A stretch of 64,000 nt of DNA, from assembly GCF_963675635.1 (NCBI RefSeq), contig NZ_OY776488.1:2021501-2085500 (forward strand), written 5' to 3'. Below are positions 44,469 to 53,390 of the stretch, one piece after another. The notes beneath the pieces were generated by a model. The model was not told where the DNA came from. It searched no databases and saw nothing but the letters and a program-made list of their open reading frames with translations. Positions within the stretch are counted from its first letter, which is position 1, and each line of letters starts with the position of its first letter. The position numbers and the translations under genes were made by a program. This DNA comes from an uncultured Pseudodesulfovibrio sp. Lineage in GTDB: Bacteria; Desulfobacterota; Desulfovibrionia; Desulfovibrionales; Desulfovibrionaceae.

Positions 44469-47065
44469 ACATGCTCAGATTCAAACGGCAGCCGAACGAC
44501 AAAGGTAGTTCCTTCACCCGGCTCCGTCGACACGTCAATTTTGCCTCCATGCATATTGACCACCACGTTGTGTGCAATGGCCAACCCCTGCCCGGTCCCC
44601 TTGCCGACTTCCTTTGTAGTAAAGAACGGATCGAATATCTTGTCTATGACATCCGAGGGGATACCGGTTCCTGTATCTGCCACTTCCAAGACAGCCATAG
44701 CCCCGGCCTGATAGGTTTTGACGGAAATGACACCCTGCTCGCCCGTCGTCAGCTTCTTTTTCTCAATGGCATGCGCCCCGTTGATAATCAGATTGAGAAC
44801 AACCTGCCCCACTTCTCCCTTGAGGCAAAAGACGGGGTGAAGGGTGTCGTCATATTCGGACACGACCTCAGCGACATACTTCCATTCATTGGCGGAAACT
44901 GTCACCGCATCCCTGACTATCTCATTCAATTGATGATAACTTTTGTTCATCTCCCCCGGATGCGCCAATTGCTTCACAGACCGAACTATTTCCGCAACGC
45001 GCTTGAGTCCGGCTTCGGACTCGTTCAACGCCTGGGGAATGTCACCCTTGAGATATTCCAATTCCTTTTCATCGAGGAGATTCTCCGCGAACTCTCGAAG
45101 CGACACACATGACGCGCCATCGTCCTGCAGCATGACCCGTTCGACCAGTTCCCTGCATTGTTCGAGCATTTTTTCATATGTAATAAATGAATCCTTGAGG
45201 AACTGTATATTACTTGAGACATACTGTGTCGGCGTGTTGATCTCATGTGCTATGCCTGCAGCAAGTTCACCGATGGATTCGAGTTTCTGCGACTGCCTCA
45301 ACTGCGCTTCTATGACAAGCTGTTCAGAGATATCCCTGGCGACACCGACATAGCCAATAATGCCACCGTTATCATCCCGAATCGGACCAATACTAGACTC
45401 CTGCGTATATCTTTGTCCGTTCTTTTTTATATTCATAAAACGCCCGCTATAAACATCGCCCTGTGTCACGGTTCCCCACAGATCCCCATAAAAGGAGGCA
45501 CCCTGTTCTCCACTGTTCAAAAAACGGGGATTTTTGCCGACCACTTCATCACGCGTATAGCCTGTTGTTTCTTCAAAAGCCGGATTCACATATGTAATGT
45601 TCGCATCCAAATCCGTGATTATGAACATCTCGCCAGCCTGTTCGATTGCAGCAGACAAACGACTCTTGGCAAGCTCAGCTTCCTTGATCTGAGTGATATC
45701 GGTAAAAGTAAGGACGTTACCCACAACATCCTCATTGGAATTCTTCAATTCAACAATCTGACCAAGCACCCAAAGAATGGTCCCTTGGCACGAGAGCATT
45801 CTCAGCTCTCTCCCTCTTTTGTTCACTGAGGAGGAAGAAAACCAGCTCTCGAGGATGGATTGCCGATCATTTGAATGAATTCGCTGAATCCATCCCCGCC
45901 CAGCCAGTTCAACGGAACGGGCCCCCGTCAATCGATGCATTTGTTCATTGGCATAGAGAAGGTTACCTTCCATATTCGTAATGATAATCCCGACAGGTGA
46001 AGCCTTGGCAATGCCCCTGAATCGCTCTTCCACCTCTATCCGGGCATCGTTTGCAAGATGCTCGGATGTGCTGTCGGTACCTATGCACAATAACTCGGGA
46101 GGCTGTCCTTCTTCAGAAATGACACGAGCTCCCCAGGATATCCATTTCTCGGTTCCATCTGGAAGACAGACTTCCGTTTCATATTGGAATTTCTGATTCT
46201 CTACCATTCTTGTCAGAACATCTTCAGCCTTCACCGAGACATCCTTGACAATAAAACGTGATAGGTCCTGACCGACGAGAGTCCCTTTGTCCGGAAAGAA
46301 CAGCGTGTTCGCGTAACTGTTGGCAAAAGTCACTGTCCCGTCCTCGCGCACCCTAAGGATCAGATTCCGAGCACCTTCAACCACATCGCGATATTGCTTC
46401 TCACTTTGTTGGATATCCTTGATAATAGGTTCACTCAATCTTAAAAAAACAAAAAGAAAAATTGAGGTCAAGACAAGACCAACACCGAAAACAATCAGGT
46501 TAGCCTGTATGAACGGAGCCCGTATTGCCTCAAGGTCATTTTTTGCAACCATTCCGAGGACACCAAATTGCAATGAAAGAGGTGTATATGCAGCCAGGAC
46601 TTCGACTCCTGAATAATCCAAACCGACAATGGTACCAGACTCGCCATTGAGTGCCTTTTTCATAGGTTCTGCATACGGACTGTCAAATGATATCTGCCTT
46701 ATTCCTGCCCCTTCTTGCACGATCTCGCCATTGACAATCAGGAACTCAACATTGTCACCCGTCCTTTTGGCAATCGTGAATTCACAGGTGCTGCCTTCAA
46801 CCAGACTATTCTTGTATGCACGACTCAAATGCTGCAGCAAAAGGTCTCTTGCCGTCGTTACCTTGTGGTCAGTTTCTAACTGAAGTGCAACCCACGCCAA
46901 CTCTGACGCAAGACTGGCCTGACTTTCGACTAACTCATACAAACGAATCTTTTGCTCACGAAGCGACGTCTCATAGAGATAGCGTGAACTGAAAACTGAA
47001 ACCAGCCCCACAAGCAGGACCATCAAGGAGGCAAGAAGAAAGAACCTTTTTTTTCGCTTCAGCAT
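44465..47065 (-). CDS. Membrane sensor histidine kinase with three PAS domains
   Basis: The 866-residue protein has two transmembrane helices (about residues 8-26 and 188-210) enclosing a periplasmic sensing domain of about 160 residues. Three PAS domains follow, the last with LDANITYVNPAFEETTGY. The kinase core is GIAHEINTPTQYV with HATPase (GTGQGLAIAHNVV). The HEINTP box is the variant found in this kinase subgroup. It faces the three-regulator operon and is the obvious candidate to phosphorylate one or more of those receivers. No receiver is fused to it. Confidence 0.93.
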   Translation of the reverse strand: MLKRKKRFFLLASLMVLLVGLVSVFSSRYLYETSLREQKIRLYELVESQASLASELAWVALQLETDHKVTTARDLLLQHLSRAYKNSLVEGSTCEFTIAKRTGDNVEFLIVNGEIVQEGAGIRQISFDSPYAEPMKKALNGESGTIVGLDYSGVEVLAAYTPLSLQFGVLGMVAKNDLEAIRAPFIQANLIVFGVGLVLTSIFLFVFLRLSEPIIKDIQQSEKQYRDVVEGARNLILRVREDGTVTFANSYANTLFFPDKGTLVGQDLSRFIVKDVSVKAEDVLTRMVENQKFQYETEVCLPDGTEKWISWGARVISEEGQPPELLCIGTDSTSEHLANDARIEVEERFRGIAKASPVGIIITNMEGNLLYANEQMHRLTGARSVELAGRGWIQRIHSNDRQSILESWFSSSSVNKRGRELRMLSCQGTILWVLGQIVELKNSNEDVVGNVLTFTDITQIKEAELAKSRLSAAIEQAGEMFIITDLDANITYVNPAFEETTGYTRDEVVGKNPRFLNSGEQGASFYGDLWGTVTQGDVYSGRFMNIKKNGQRYTQESSIGPIRDDNGGIIGYVGVARDISEQLVIEAQLRQSQKLESIGELAAGIAHEINTPTQYVSSNIQFLKDSFITYEKMLEQCRELVERVMLQDDGASCVSLREFAENLLDEKELEYLKGDIPQALNESEAGLKRVAEIVRSVKQLAHPGEMNKSYHQLNEIVRDAVTVSANEWKYVAEVVSEYDDTLHPVFCLKGEVGQVVLNLIINGAHAIEKKKLTTGEQGVISVKTYQAGAMAVLEVADTGTGIPSDVIDKIFDPFFTTKEVGKGTGQGLAIAHNVVVNMHGGKIDVSTEPGEGTTFVVRLPFESEHV

Positions 47066-47082
47066 CCCGTGCTCACATTCTT

Positions 47083-47568
47083 TTATTCATTATCAGATGT
47101 GGTTGGCACACCCTCATTTCCCGCCTCGACGACCTCGGACGACTCAGATCTTTCGGCTTTCGCCGCTTCATCCAAGGCTGTCATGTATACCGCAAAATCC
47201 CGATCGAAAGTCAGGATATGACCAAGCAGCCATTCCGTCATGAAATCAAGGACATCATTCGCCCTTACATTTTTATGCTCATACAGTTTGCGCTGATAAT
47301 TCTTCACCGAAAGTTTAAGTCGCACATGCTCAGCCATATGATCTGCTCGCCCTGGGAATCGTATCTGTTCCATCAGACTCTCTTCTCTGAAGAAATGGAA
47401 GACTGTGTATTCCCTCAACTTTCGTATGACATTCTCAACAGTACGTTTTCCCCGGCCGATAGACACTGCATTGATCAACCCATTAGCGATTCTAATGAGC
47501 TCTTTGTGCTGATCGTCAAGCTCTGGCTGCCCCAGACTCAATTCAGGACTCCATTCCAATCTGCCCAC
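47083..47568 (-). CDS. Bacteriohemerythrin
   Basis: This 161-residue non-haem di-iron protein binds oxygen. Ligand motifs are visible in order: DDQHKELI, HFFREESLM, HMAEHVRL and HILTFDRDF, matching the hemerythrin H...HxxxE...HxxxH...HxxxxD pattern. The proposed start is GTG at 47568, with GAGG five bases upstream, giving the usual opening RLEWSPELSLG. An ATG at 47628 would add 20 atypical residues without a ribosome-binding site. The acidic C-terminal tail is unusual. It lies 17 bp upstream of the PAS kinase gene on the same strand, so the two are probably one operon and oxygen sensing or protection may feed that pathway. Confidence 0.9.
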   Translation of the reverse strand: MGRLEWSPELSLGQPELDDQHKELIRIANGLINAVSIGRGKRTVENVIRKLREYTVFHFFREESLMEQIRFPGRADHMAEHVRLKLSVKNYQRKLYEHKNVRANDVLDFMTEWLLGHILTFDRDFAVYMTALDEAAKAERSESSEVVEAGNEGVPTTSDNE

Positions 47569-47682
47569 GTGATCCTCATACTTTGTTTGTAGATTCCCAA
47601 CTCTTAAACAATACGGAAAACCATCCAAAAAGACAATTCTTTCAATAACAGCTTTCGGTTAATTGCGTTTCAGATTCACGCC

Positions 47683-47717
47683 AAAAAAAGGCATCAACTT
47701 TTTCAGTTGATGCCTTT
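47683..47717 (-). terminator. Rho-independent terminator of the DUF2087 gene
   Basis: GGCATCAACT-TTTTC-AGTTGATGCC is a perfect 10-bp stem (47690-47714), followed on the minus strand by seven T residues. It lies about 55 bp past the stop. Confidence 0.9.
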
Positions 47718-47769
47718 GGGTACTATCTTTGGTGCGGCTCACTCCTCGCGGCCACTTGCGACTCTTCAG

Positions 47770-48303
47770 CTATTGCACTCGAATATACTTAAACAGCTCA
47801 ACAGCATCGACTGGAGGCCTGCTTTCAATTCGCCTGTACTCGCTGCCATCGGCTGTTCGCACAACCAAACCCCGGTCAACAAGTTCCCGACGAAGCAGGG
47901 CGTGATCACCAAACAGATGCTGTTGTCCAAGGAATGCACTGATCTCGCTTTCGGAAAACGGCGTCTTCGGGGGTATGCGAGACCACATCACCCACAGACA
48001 GATCATACGCTGGGTGTATTTCTTGGGCCACCTGATGAGCCGCCCTTCTTCATCAAAGAAACGCACCAGCCGTTTGATAAGCTTGTCGTTGATTTCAACA
48101 GGCTGCTGCCGTGAGTCAACCAGCACAGGAACTTCGTTTTGTGATTTAAAGTGTTGAAAATTGCGATAACCAGCCGCTTTTGCGAGAAGGTTCAACATTT
48201 CAACATGGGAAGGCACCCGCTCCAACTTTTCGAGTTGGCAACGCAGGCTTCTGGCCAGGACGGAAACATCGTCCACGCAAAAAGACATGGGGACTTTGGA
48301 CAT
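47770..48303 (-). CDS. DUF2087-domain protein
   Basis: The 177-residue protein has two parts. The first 50 residues (SVLARSLRCQLEKLERVPSH...GYRNFQHFKS) resemble a small helical domain found at the N-terminus of proteins annotated as glyoxalase-related. Residues 85-165 (FFDEEGRLIRWPKKYTQR... and HALLRRELVDRGLV) are a DUF2087 winged-helix-like domain, common in small transcription-related proteins. A regulatory role is possible but not demonstrated. The gene stands alone, with its own terminator. Confidence 0.7.
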   Translation of the reverse strand: MSKVPMSFCVDDVSVLARSLRCQLEKLERVPSHVEMLNLLAKAAGYRNFQHFKSQNEVPVLVDSRQQPVEINDKLIKRLVRFFDEEGRLIRWPKKYTQRMICLWVMWSRIPPKTPFSESEISAFLGQQHLFGDHALLRRELVDRGLVVRTADGSEYRRIESRPPVDAVELFKYIRVQ

Positions 48304-48523
48304 GACTTATCCTCGCTTTCGCGCCTTTCCAGGAATATGGATTGCCGGTGGTCGCCGACTTCCGACCCGGCACGCGGATAAGGTGTCGTGTGGAATGATA
48401 TACTGGCAGGTTTAGCTCCCTCAAAGGGCGGCGACGCCTCGGTGAACTGCCGACCAAAATTCATATAAGCGAAAAGAAATGATCGCGCAACCTGACGTAA
48501 AACAGCCGTCAATAGCGAGGCTT

Positions 48524-49330
48524 TCAGCGCTCCCCGCCACTCAAGGCACGGACAAATTCATCCGGAGTCAACTTCCTCGGACGCACCTGCATCCGCTGGC
48601 TGAGTTGAGCTATTTGCGGAAGGAGCAGCCCACTTCTGTCAAGCAGGCAGTGATCCTCAAAGAGATCCACGACGCTCCCATCAAAAGCGACGGTGCCGTT
48701 ATCAAGACAAATGGCTCGATCAATATTCTCAACTACGAAATCCATGTCATGACTGATGGTCAACACGGTTTTCCCCTCGGCTTCGAGACGATCAAGAACC
48801 GCTTCGAGCAACGCAATTTCTGACGGGTCCAGACCGGCTGAAGGCTCATCCAGCACAAGGACCGGCGTATCCATTGCCACCACGGATGCCAAGGCCAGTC
48901 GCTTTCTCCGGCTGAAGCCCAAATCGTGCGGATTCCATTCCTTCATGTCAAGAAGCTCAAACGCCCGGAGAGCCTCATGCCCAAGCATGGCAATCCGCTC
49001 CTGCGGGATCCCAAGGTTTTGCGGCCCAAAGGTGACTTCATCCCATACAGAGCGTTTGCATATCTGATCATCGGGATTCTGAAAAAGTAATGCCACGGAG
49101 TGCGCTATCTTTGCGACCTTCCGTCCATGCGTCGAGTGACCGTCAACAACGACCTCTCCCCGGGATGGATGCAAAAGGCCGTTCAGGTGTTTTGCCAGCG
49201 TACTTTTCCCTGAACCGTTATGCCCGACAAGAGCCACTCGTTCGCCACGGCGCAGCGTCAAAGACACTCCTCGGAGAGCAGGCACGCCATTTGGATAGGC
49301 AAAGTCTATATCCCGAACATCTATCATCAC
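48524..49330 (-). CDS. ECF transporter ATPase with atypical signature motif
   Basis: This 268-residue ATPase of an energy-coupling-factor importer has Walker A GHNGSGKST near residue 37, Walker B VLVLDEPSAGLD and the switch histidine in TISHDMDF. The ABC signature motif, normally LSGGQ, reads LGFSR before RKRLALA. This makes one of the two ATP sites of the presumed heterodimer non-canonical. The partner ATPase upstream has a normal LSGGQ. The gene follows that partner by seven bases and ends the operon. Confidence 0.9.
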   Translation of the reverse strand: MMIDVRDIDFAYPNGVPALRGVSLTLRRGERVALVGHNGSGKSTLAKHLNGLLHPSRGEVVVDGHSTHGRKVAKIAHSVALLFQNPDDQICKRSVWDEVTFGPQNLGIPQERIAMLGHEALRAFELLDMKEWNPHDLGFSRRKRLALASVVAMDTPVLVLDEPSAGLDPSEIALLEAVLDRLEAEGKTVLTISHDMDFVVENIDRAICLDNGTVAFDGSVVDLFEDHCLLDRSGLLLPQIAQLSQRMQVRPRKLTPDEFVRALSGGER

Positions 49331-49337
49331 ACCCTCG

Positions 49338-50183
49338 TCAATCGACTTTCAATCCGGCGAGCGTTCCGGACAACGTGACCGGAAGCGCGTGCTCTTCCTT
49401 CCAGAGTTGCCGCTCCTTCGCCAGGACAGCGACCTTTGTGTAACGAGTCCAGTCCAAGCCGACTTCCTGCATTCGCGGATCGACAAGGACCTCGGCAGGT
49501 GGACCATTCATCACGAGTTTTCCTTCATGCAACACAAGAACCCTGTCCGCATATCGAGCGACCATTTCCATTTTCTGTTCCGCGATGACTATGGTCTTCC
49601 CCTGTTGTCGCAACGCCCCGAGAATCTCGAAAACCTGTCTGGTGCCCTGCGGGTCAAGAAATGTGGTCGGCTCATCAAGGACAAGCGCAGCCGGATCACC
49701 GACCAGCATGGATGCCAGAACCACGCGCTGCTGCTGTCCGCCTGAAAGGTGCTGCGGGGAGCGGTCCGCCAGATCCGTCAACCCGGTTGCGGCAAGCACC
49801 TGCTCCACCCGCTGCCGGATGTCTTCGCGCGGCACGCCTCTGTTCTCCAGAGTAAACGCAATTTCCTCAAATACGGTAAACCGCACCCCCGACAACTGAT
49901 TGCCGGGAACCTGCATGACCAGCCCCACGAGACTCGCAATATCAGCCATGTTCATCACATGGATATCAGACTCGCCGACATGGACACGTCCTGCAATTTT
50001 CCCATTGAGAAGGTGAGGAATCACACCTGCGAGTGCGTAGCACAGTGTCGATTTCCCCGCGTCATTGACTCCCAGAACAGCCACGAATTCCCCGGCGATG
50101 ATGTCTGCCGAGACAGCGTCCAGCGCCTTCTGCGTCGAGCCGGGATACGAGTACGAAAGCGCATCAATACTGATTGCAGCCAC
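49338..50183 (-). CDS. ECF transporter ATPase (canonical subunit)
   Basis: This 281-residue ATPase has Walker A GVNDAGKST near residue 38, signature LSGGQQQR, Walker B ALVLDEPTTFLD and a glutamine (VIAEQKMEM) near the switch position, as in ECF ATPases. It lies three bases downstream of the EcfT gene and pairs with the second ATPase to power the importer. Confidence 0.92.
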   Translation of the reverse strand: MAAISIDALSYSYPGSTQKALDAVSADIIAGEFVAVLGVNDAGKSTLCYALAGVIPHLLNGKIAGRVHVGESDIHVMNMADIASLVGLVMQVPGNQLSGVRFTVFEEIAFTLENRGVPREDIRQRVEQVLAATGLTDLADRSPQHLSGGQQQRVVLASMLVGDPAALVLDEPTTFLDPQGTRQVFEILGALRQQGKTIVIAEQKMEMVARYADRVLVLHEGKLVMNGPPAEVLVDPRMQEVGLDWTRYTKVAVLAKERQLWKEEHALPVTLSGTLAGLKVD

Positions 50184-50186
50184 GGA

Positions 50187-50972
50187 TTACCTCACCACTC
50201 TGTAGATGATGATTCCGACCGCCAACCCAAACATGGCTCGACGCGAGAGCCTCTGTATCCTTGAGTCCGGGACACACCGCCAGGAAGTTCTGGCACTCCT
50301 GGAGTTGAAGCCCCTAACCTCTAGTGCCACGGCCCGCTGCTCTATCTCGATGAGTGCACCCAAAACAAAAGGAACCACCAATGGACCGACGGACTTGATC
50401 CGCCTGAAAATATTCCCTTCCGAGTCCAGACCGCGTGCACGTTGGGCGGACTGGATCACCTCAACCCGTGCGCGCATGGCGGGCAGCATGAGCAAAGGAC
50501 TGCCGAGCAGATACGCCAGTGACGGGGGCCATCCGGCCTGAGTCGTGGCGGTGATGAAATCAGCGGGATGCGTGCACAGGATGAACAGCAATGACGCCGA
50601 CAGGACAACGGCCAGTTGCAAAAGAATGGAACCGGCAAATCGCAACCCTTCAAGATACAGGGGCACGGAATACAGCGTCACGACAGGCGTCACGTTTCCC
50701 GGATACAAAAAACCGTGAATAGGGATCATGAACAGCACAAGCGGCAGCAATGTCCGCCACAAGATTTTCCAGGCTCTTCCCACAACACCGCATAGCGCAG
50801 CCAAAACGAGATTGAAGACGAGGAGAGCCCCCCCGACCCACCAGCCACCGGGGGCGAGATAGACTGTCACCCCGGCTAGCAGGACATACGCCAGCTTAGT
50901 GAAGGGATGAAGACAGTGGAACCACGACTCCCCATTCACATAGAGAGTCGTGGATTGTTCCTGAGAATTCAA
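50187..50972 (-). CDS. ECF transporter transmembrane coupling subunit (EcfT)
   Basis: This 261-residue membrane protein has about five hydrophobic segments. The two coupling-helix motifs of EcfT appear as QRARGLDSEG and LEVRGFNSR, where the Ala-Arg-Gly type signatures contact the ATPases. It lies between the S-component gene and the ATPases in the operon. Confidence 0.92.
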   Translation of the reverse strand: MNSQEQSTTLYVNGESWFHCLHPFTKLAYVLLAGVTVYLAPGGWWVGGALLVFNLVLAALCGVVGRAWKILWRTLLPLVLFMIPIHGFLYPGNVTPVVTLYSVPLYLEGLRFAGSILLQLAVVLSASLLFILCTHPADFITATTQAGWPPSLAYLLGSPLLMLPAMRARVEVIQSAQRARGLDSEGNIFRRIKSVGPLVVPFVLGALIEIEQRAVALEVRGFNSRSARTSWRCVPDSRIQRLSRRAMFGLAVGIIIYRVVR

Positions 50973-50986
50973 AATGACGGGTGGAG

Positions 50987-51586
50987 TTAGTAAGCCGCGG
51001 CGTCAGAGCGGGTGAACCGAGCGCGGGTTCTCACAGGCAGGGCTTTTATCAGGCCCCACGCCAGAACCGCGGTCACGACCTTGTCCAATAGGTTCGAAGT
51101 GAACACCGTCACGACCACCGAACCGAAGAGATCACGCCCAAGAGCCAGCATGTAGGAAGTGACAAAGTCGGCACCGCTGCCGGTGATGCCACCGAACATG
51201 TATAAACGGATAGGCACAGCCACAACAGCATTGAACACCGTGATAATGATACCGGCGATGATGGCCTGCCACCACGTCTTAAATAGACCATACTGAGCGC
51301 ACAGACCTGCCACGAAGCCGATGACCATGGCCACAGGAGCAAATGCAGCGGCGACAGGCGAGCTGATCACACCCCAGATGAGATTGGTCAAAAGGCCAGT
51401 GGCGGCTCCGGCCCATGGTCCGGCCAGAACACCGACCAGCACCGTGCCGATGGAATCAAGAAAAATCGGTAGCTTGAGGAGTGAAACCAGCTGTCCCACA
51501 GCAATATTGATAACGATGGCTACAGCGATAAACACCAAAGTGAATGTAGAAAAATCTTTTTTGAAACGCTCAGAAAGACTCATCAT
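50987..51586 (-). CDS. ECF transporter substrate-binding S component
   Basis: The 199-residue protein has six predicted membrane helices with short loops. Recognisable segments are LDSIGTVLVGVLAGPWAGAA near residue 45 and a basic C-terminal tail. It is the specificity subunit of the ECF importer. The sequence does not match a vitamin-specific subgroup I can name, so the substrate is unknown. Its start (51586 or 51583) overlaps the end of the PPC-domain gene. Confidence 0.88.
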   Translation of the reverse strand: MMSLSERFKKDFSTFTLVFIAVAIVINIAVGQLVSLLKLPIFLDSIGTVLVGVLAGPWAGAATGLLTNLIWGVISSPVAAAFAPVAMVIGFVAGLCAQYGLFKTWWQAIIAGIIITVFNAVVAVPIRLYMFGGITGSGADFVTSYMLALGRDLFGSVVVTVFTSNLLDKVVTAVLAWGLIKALPVRTRARFTRSDAAAY

Positions 51587-52002
51587 CCTTCTCCTTTTCC
51601 CGAGGCAACGACCTCGATTTCAAGTTCGGGGAACCCGGTTTCCGAATCATGCGTCCGCAAAAAACGGACACCGGAACAGACACCGAGAATAATCTCCGCG
51701 GTCGTATACACCGTACATCCCTCAAGCAAATGAGCACCCACGGTCCGGCCGCTCTCGTCGGAAAGCGCAATATGGCAATGGGAGCCATGCCGCGACAGCA
51801 CTCCGGTCAGAGATACTATTTCAAAATGTCCGTGCAAGACTTCCGCATTTTCCTGATTGGCAAACCGAAGTACCGCAGTCGTCAAACTGCCCACACAGGT
51901 CAGCACGCAGGCCGCATCAACGGCCTGTTCTTCGACCAACCGCTCCAGCTCAATCAGCAAATCCTGTCCGGGCCGCAACCGCACGGCAATGGAAGTCATC
52001 AT
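51583..52002 (-). CDS. PPC/DUF296-domain protein co-translated with ECF transporter
   Basis: This 139-residue protein is a single PPC (plant and prokaryote conserved, DUF296) domain. The conserved histidine cluster SRHGSHCHIALSD and the following GAHLLEGC are present. In other organisms this fold forms trimers and is linked to DNA binding or small-molecule handling. Here it is the first gene of the ECF operon and overlaps the S component. It may sense or process the imported compound, or regulate the operon. No riboswitch is recognisable in the 180-bp leader. Confidence 0.85.
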   Translation of the reverse strand: MMTSIAVRLRPGQDLLIELERLVEEQAVDAACVLTCVGSLTTAVLRFANQENAEVLHGHFEIVSLTGVLSRHGSHCHIALSDESGRTVGAHLLEGCTVYTTAEIILGVCSGVRFLRTHDSETGFPELEIEVVASGKGEG

Positions 52003-52186
52003 GACATTCGCCCCACATACAACAATTAACGCAACAGCCCGCTTAAAAGCACCCGACGGACCGACCTCACCTCTTTTCCACGTAATTCCATAGCCATTAC
52101 ACCACGAACCTCATTGAAACCAATTGATTGCACTCGATAGGCTTCGTCTCTACTATTTACTTTATCAATAGAAAGAACGGTGAATA

Positions 52187-52230
52187 CACAAAATAAGCCC
52201 TTGCACAGGAGTACAAGGGCTTATTTTGTG
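52187..52230. terminator. Bidirectional terminator-like 17-bp inverted repeat
   Basis: CACAAAATAAGCCCTTG and its exact complement are separated by a 10-nt loop. The AT-rich outer part gives T-runs in both orientations. It can end the GNAT gene transcript on the minus strand. Confidence 0.8.
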
Positions 52231-52285
52231 ATGGAAAGAATGAACGGGAATCGAAAATGGCTCTCTCCCGGCGCAATGGAAGGCG

Positions 52286-52726
52286 TTACAACGTCCCAAG
52301 TTCCATATGCAAGAGAGGAAAGGGTTTACCCAGGCCGTCCACAGGAGATCTGCCGACCACCTTGAAACCCATATGCTCATAAAAGCCAACAGCGGAGGGA
52401 TTCTGCTCGTTGACATCAACCGTGTTTGCCCCGAGCTCAGCGATAGCAAAGTTCAACAGGAACTTCCCCAATCCTGTGCCGCGACTTCTGGGATCAAGAA
52501 AGAGCATCTCTACTTTTTGTTCGGCCACGCCCAAAAATCCATGAATCGTACCACGCGAATCCTTTATATAATACAGTTCGACAGCCGAAAAGTAGTCATT
52601 CAAAATCAATGGCTTGAAAAACTGAATATCCTCTTCAGACAAGAACCCATGTGTCGCGCGGACAGAGGCCTCCCATACTTCGACAAGGTCGTGATAATCA
52701 CCTTCAACAGCGGCGAGTATGTTCAT
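52286..52726 (-). CDS. GNAT-family N-acetyltransferase (YjaB-like)
   Basis: This 146-residue protein has the acetyl-CoA-binding motif A (FLDPRSRGTGLGKFLL) near residue 77 and the C-terminal AVGFYEHMGFKVVGR segment of GNAT enzymes. GGAG five bases before the ATG at 52726 favours that start over the ATG at 52738. The acceptor substrate cannot be predicted. Confidence 0.88.
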   Translation of the reverse strand: MNILAAVEGDYHDLVEVWEASVRATHGFLSEEDIQFFKPLILNDYFSAVELYYIKDSRGTIHGFLGVAEQKVEMLFLDPRSRGTGLGKFLLNFAIAELGANTVDVNEQNPSAVGFYEHMGFKVVGRSPVDGLGKPFPLLHMELGTL

Positions 52727-52911
52727 TTTCCACTCCAACGTCCACGTTCACCGAAACCGCGTTACAACCATAAGAAAAGCCCTCACATCATTCTGTAAGA
52801 GCTTGATCTTCTTGCAGTGAAATCCACGAGATGACAGCTCGGACTTTCTGCATGACCGGGTGCCGGGTCTCAAGCGTATTATGCATACAGACTCAACCGA
52901 CTCAGGAGCCA

Positions 52912-53247
52912 TCAGCCTTTCTTCACGACCGATGTCTTGAGCAACATGGAACCGAACCCCGGAATCTTGCAGGAAATGTCGTGAACACCATCGGCAGGTT
53001 CGATCAATGAGATATTCTTGACCTTTGTCCCCTTCTTAATATCAGAGGATGCGCCTTTAACCTTCAACGTCTGAATCACTATGACCGTGTCTCCGTCAAC
53101 CAGGACATTGCCATTGGCATCTTTATAGACTTTTTCCGCCACGTCTTCGGCTTGAAACTCAAAACTGCATTCCGGGCAAACAAGAATACTGCCATCAGAA
53201 TACACATACTCACACTGACACTGCGGACAATTCGGTATATTTTCCAT
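52912..53247 (-). CDS. PhnA/YjdM-family zinc-ribbon protein
   Basis: This 111-residue protein starts with a zinc ribbon (CPQCQCEYVYSDGSILVCPEC). It continues with an SH3-like domain containing DGDTVIVIQTLKVKG and the C-terminal GSMLLKTSVVKK. Length and motifs match E. coli YjdM (formerly PhnA), whose link to phosphonate use is historical and not established. The ATG at 53247 gives the standard length. Extensions to 53301 lack support. Confidence 0.92.
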   Translation of the reverse strand: MENIPNCPQCQCEYVYSDGSILVCPECSFEFQAEDVAEKVYKDANGNVLVDGDTVIVIQTLKVKGASSDIKKGTKVKNISLIEPADGVHDISCKIPGFGSMLLKTSVVKKG

Positions 53248-53390
53248 AACGTTCCCAACTGTTTTTTTGTTATCCATTGTTCTAAAAAAGAGGGGATACA
53301 TTAAAAGGGCATGCTCATCAATTCATATAAAATGACCTGGCTCATATTCCGCCAGGACAGGGGGCCACAGGCCTCCCCTCTTTATACCAT

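Noticed and set aside
52003-52186. Riboswitch in the leader of the PPC-ECF operon
   Set aside because: I could not match TPP, FMN, cobalamin, molybdenum-cofactor, ZTP or glycine consensus elements by eye.
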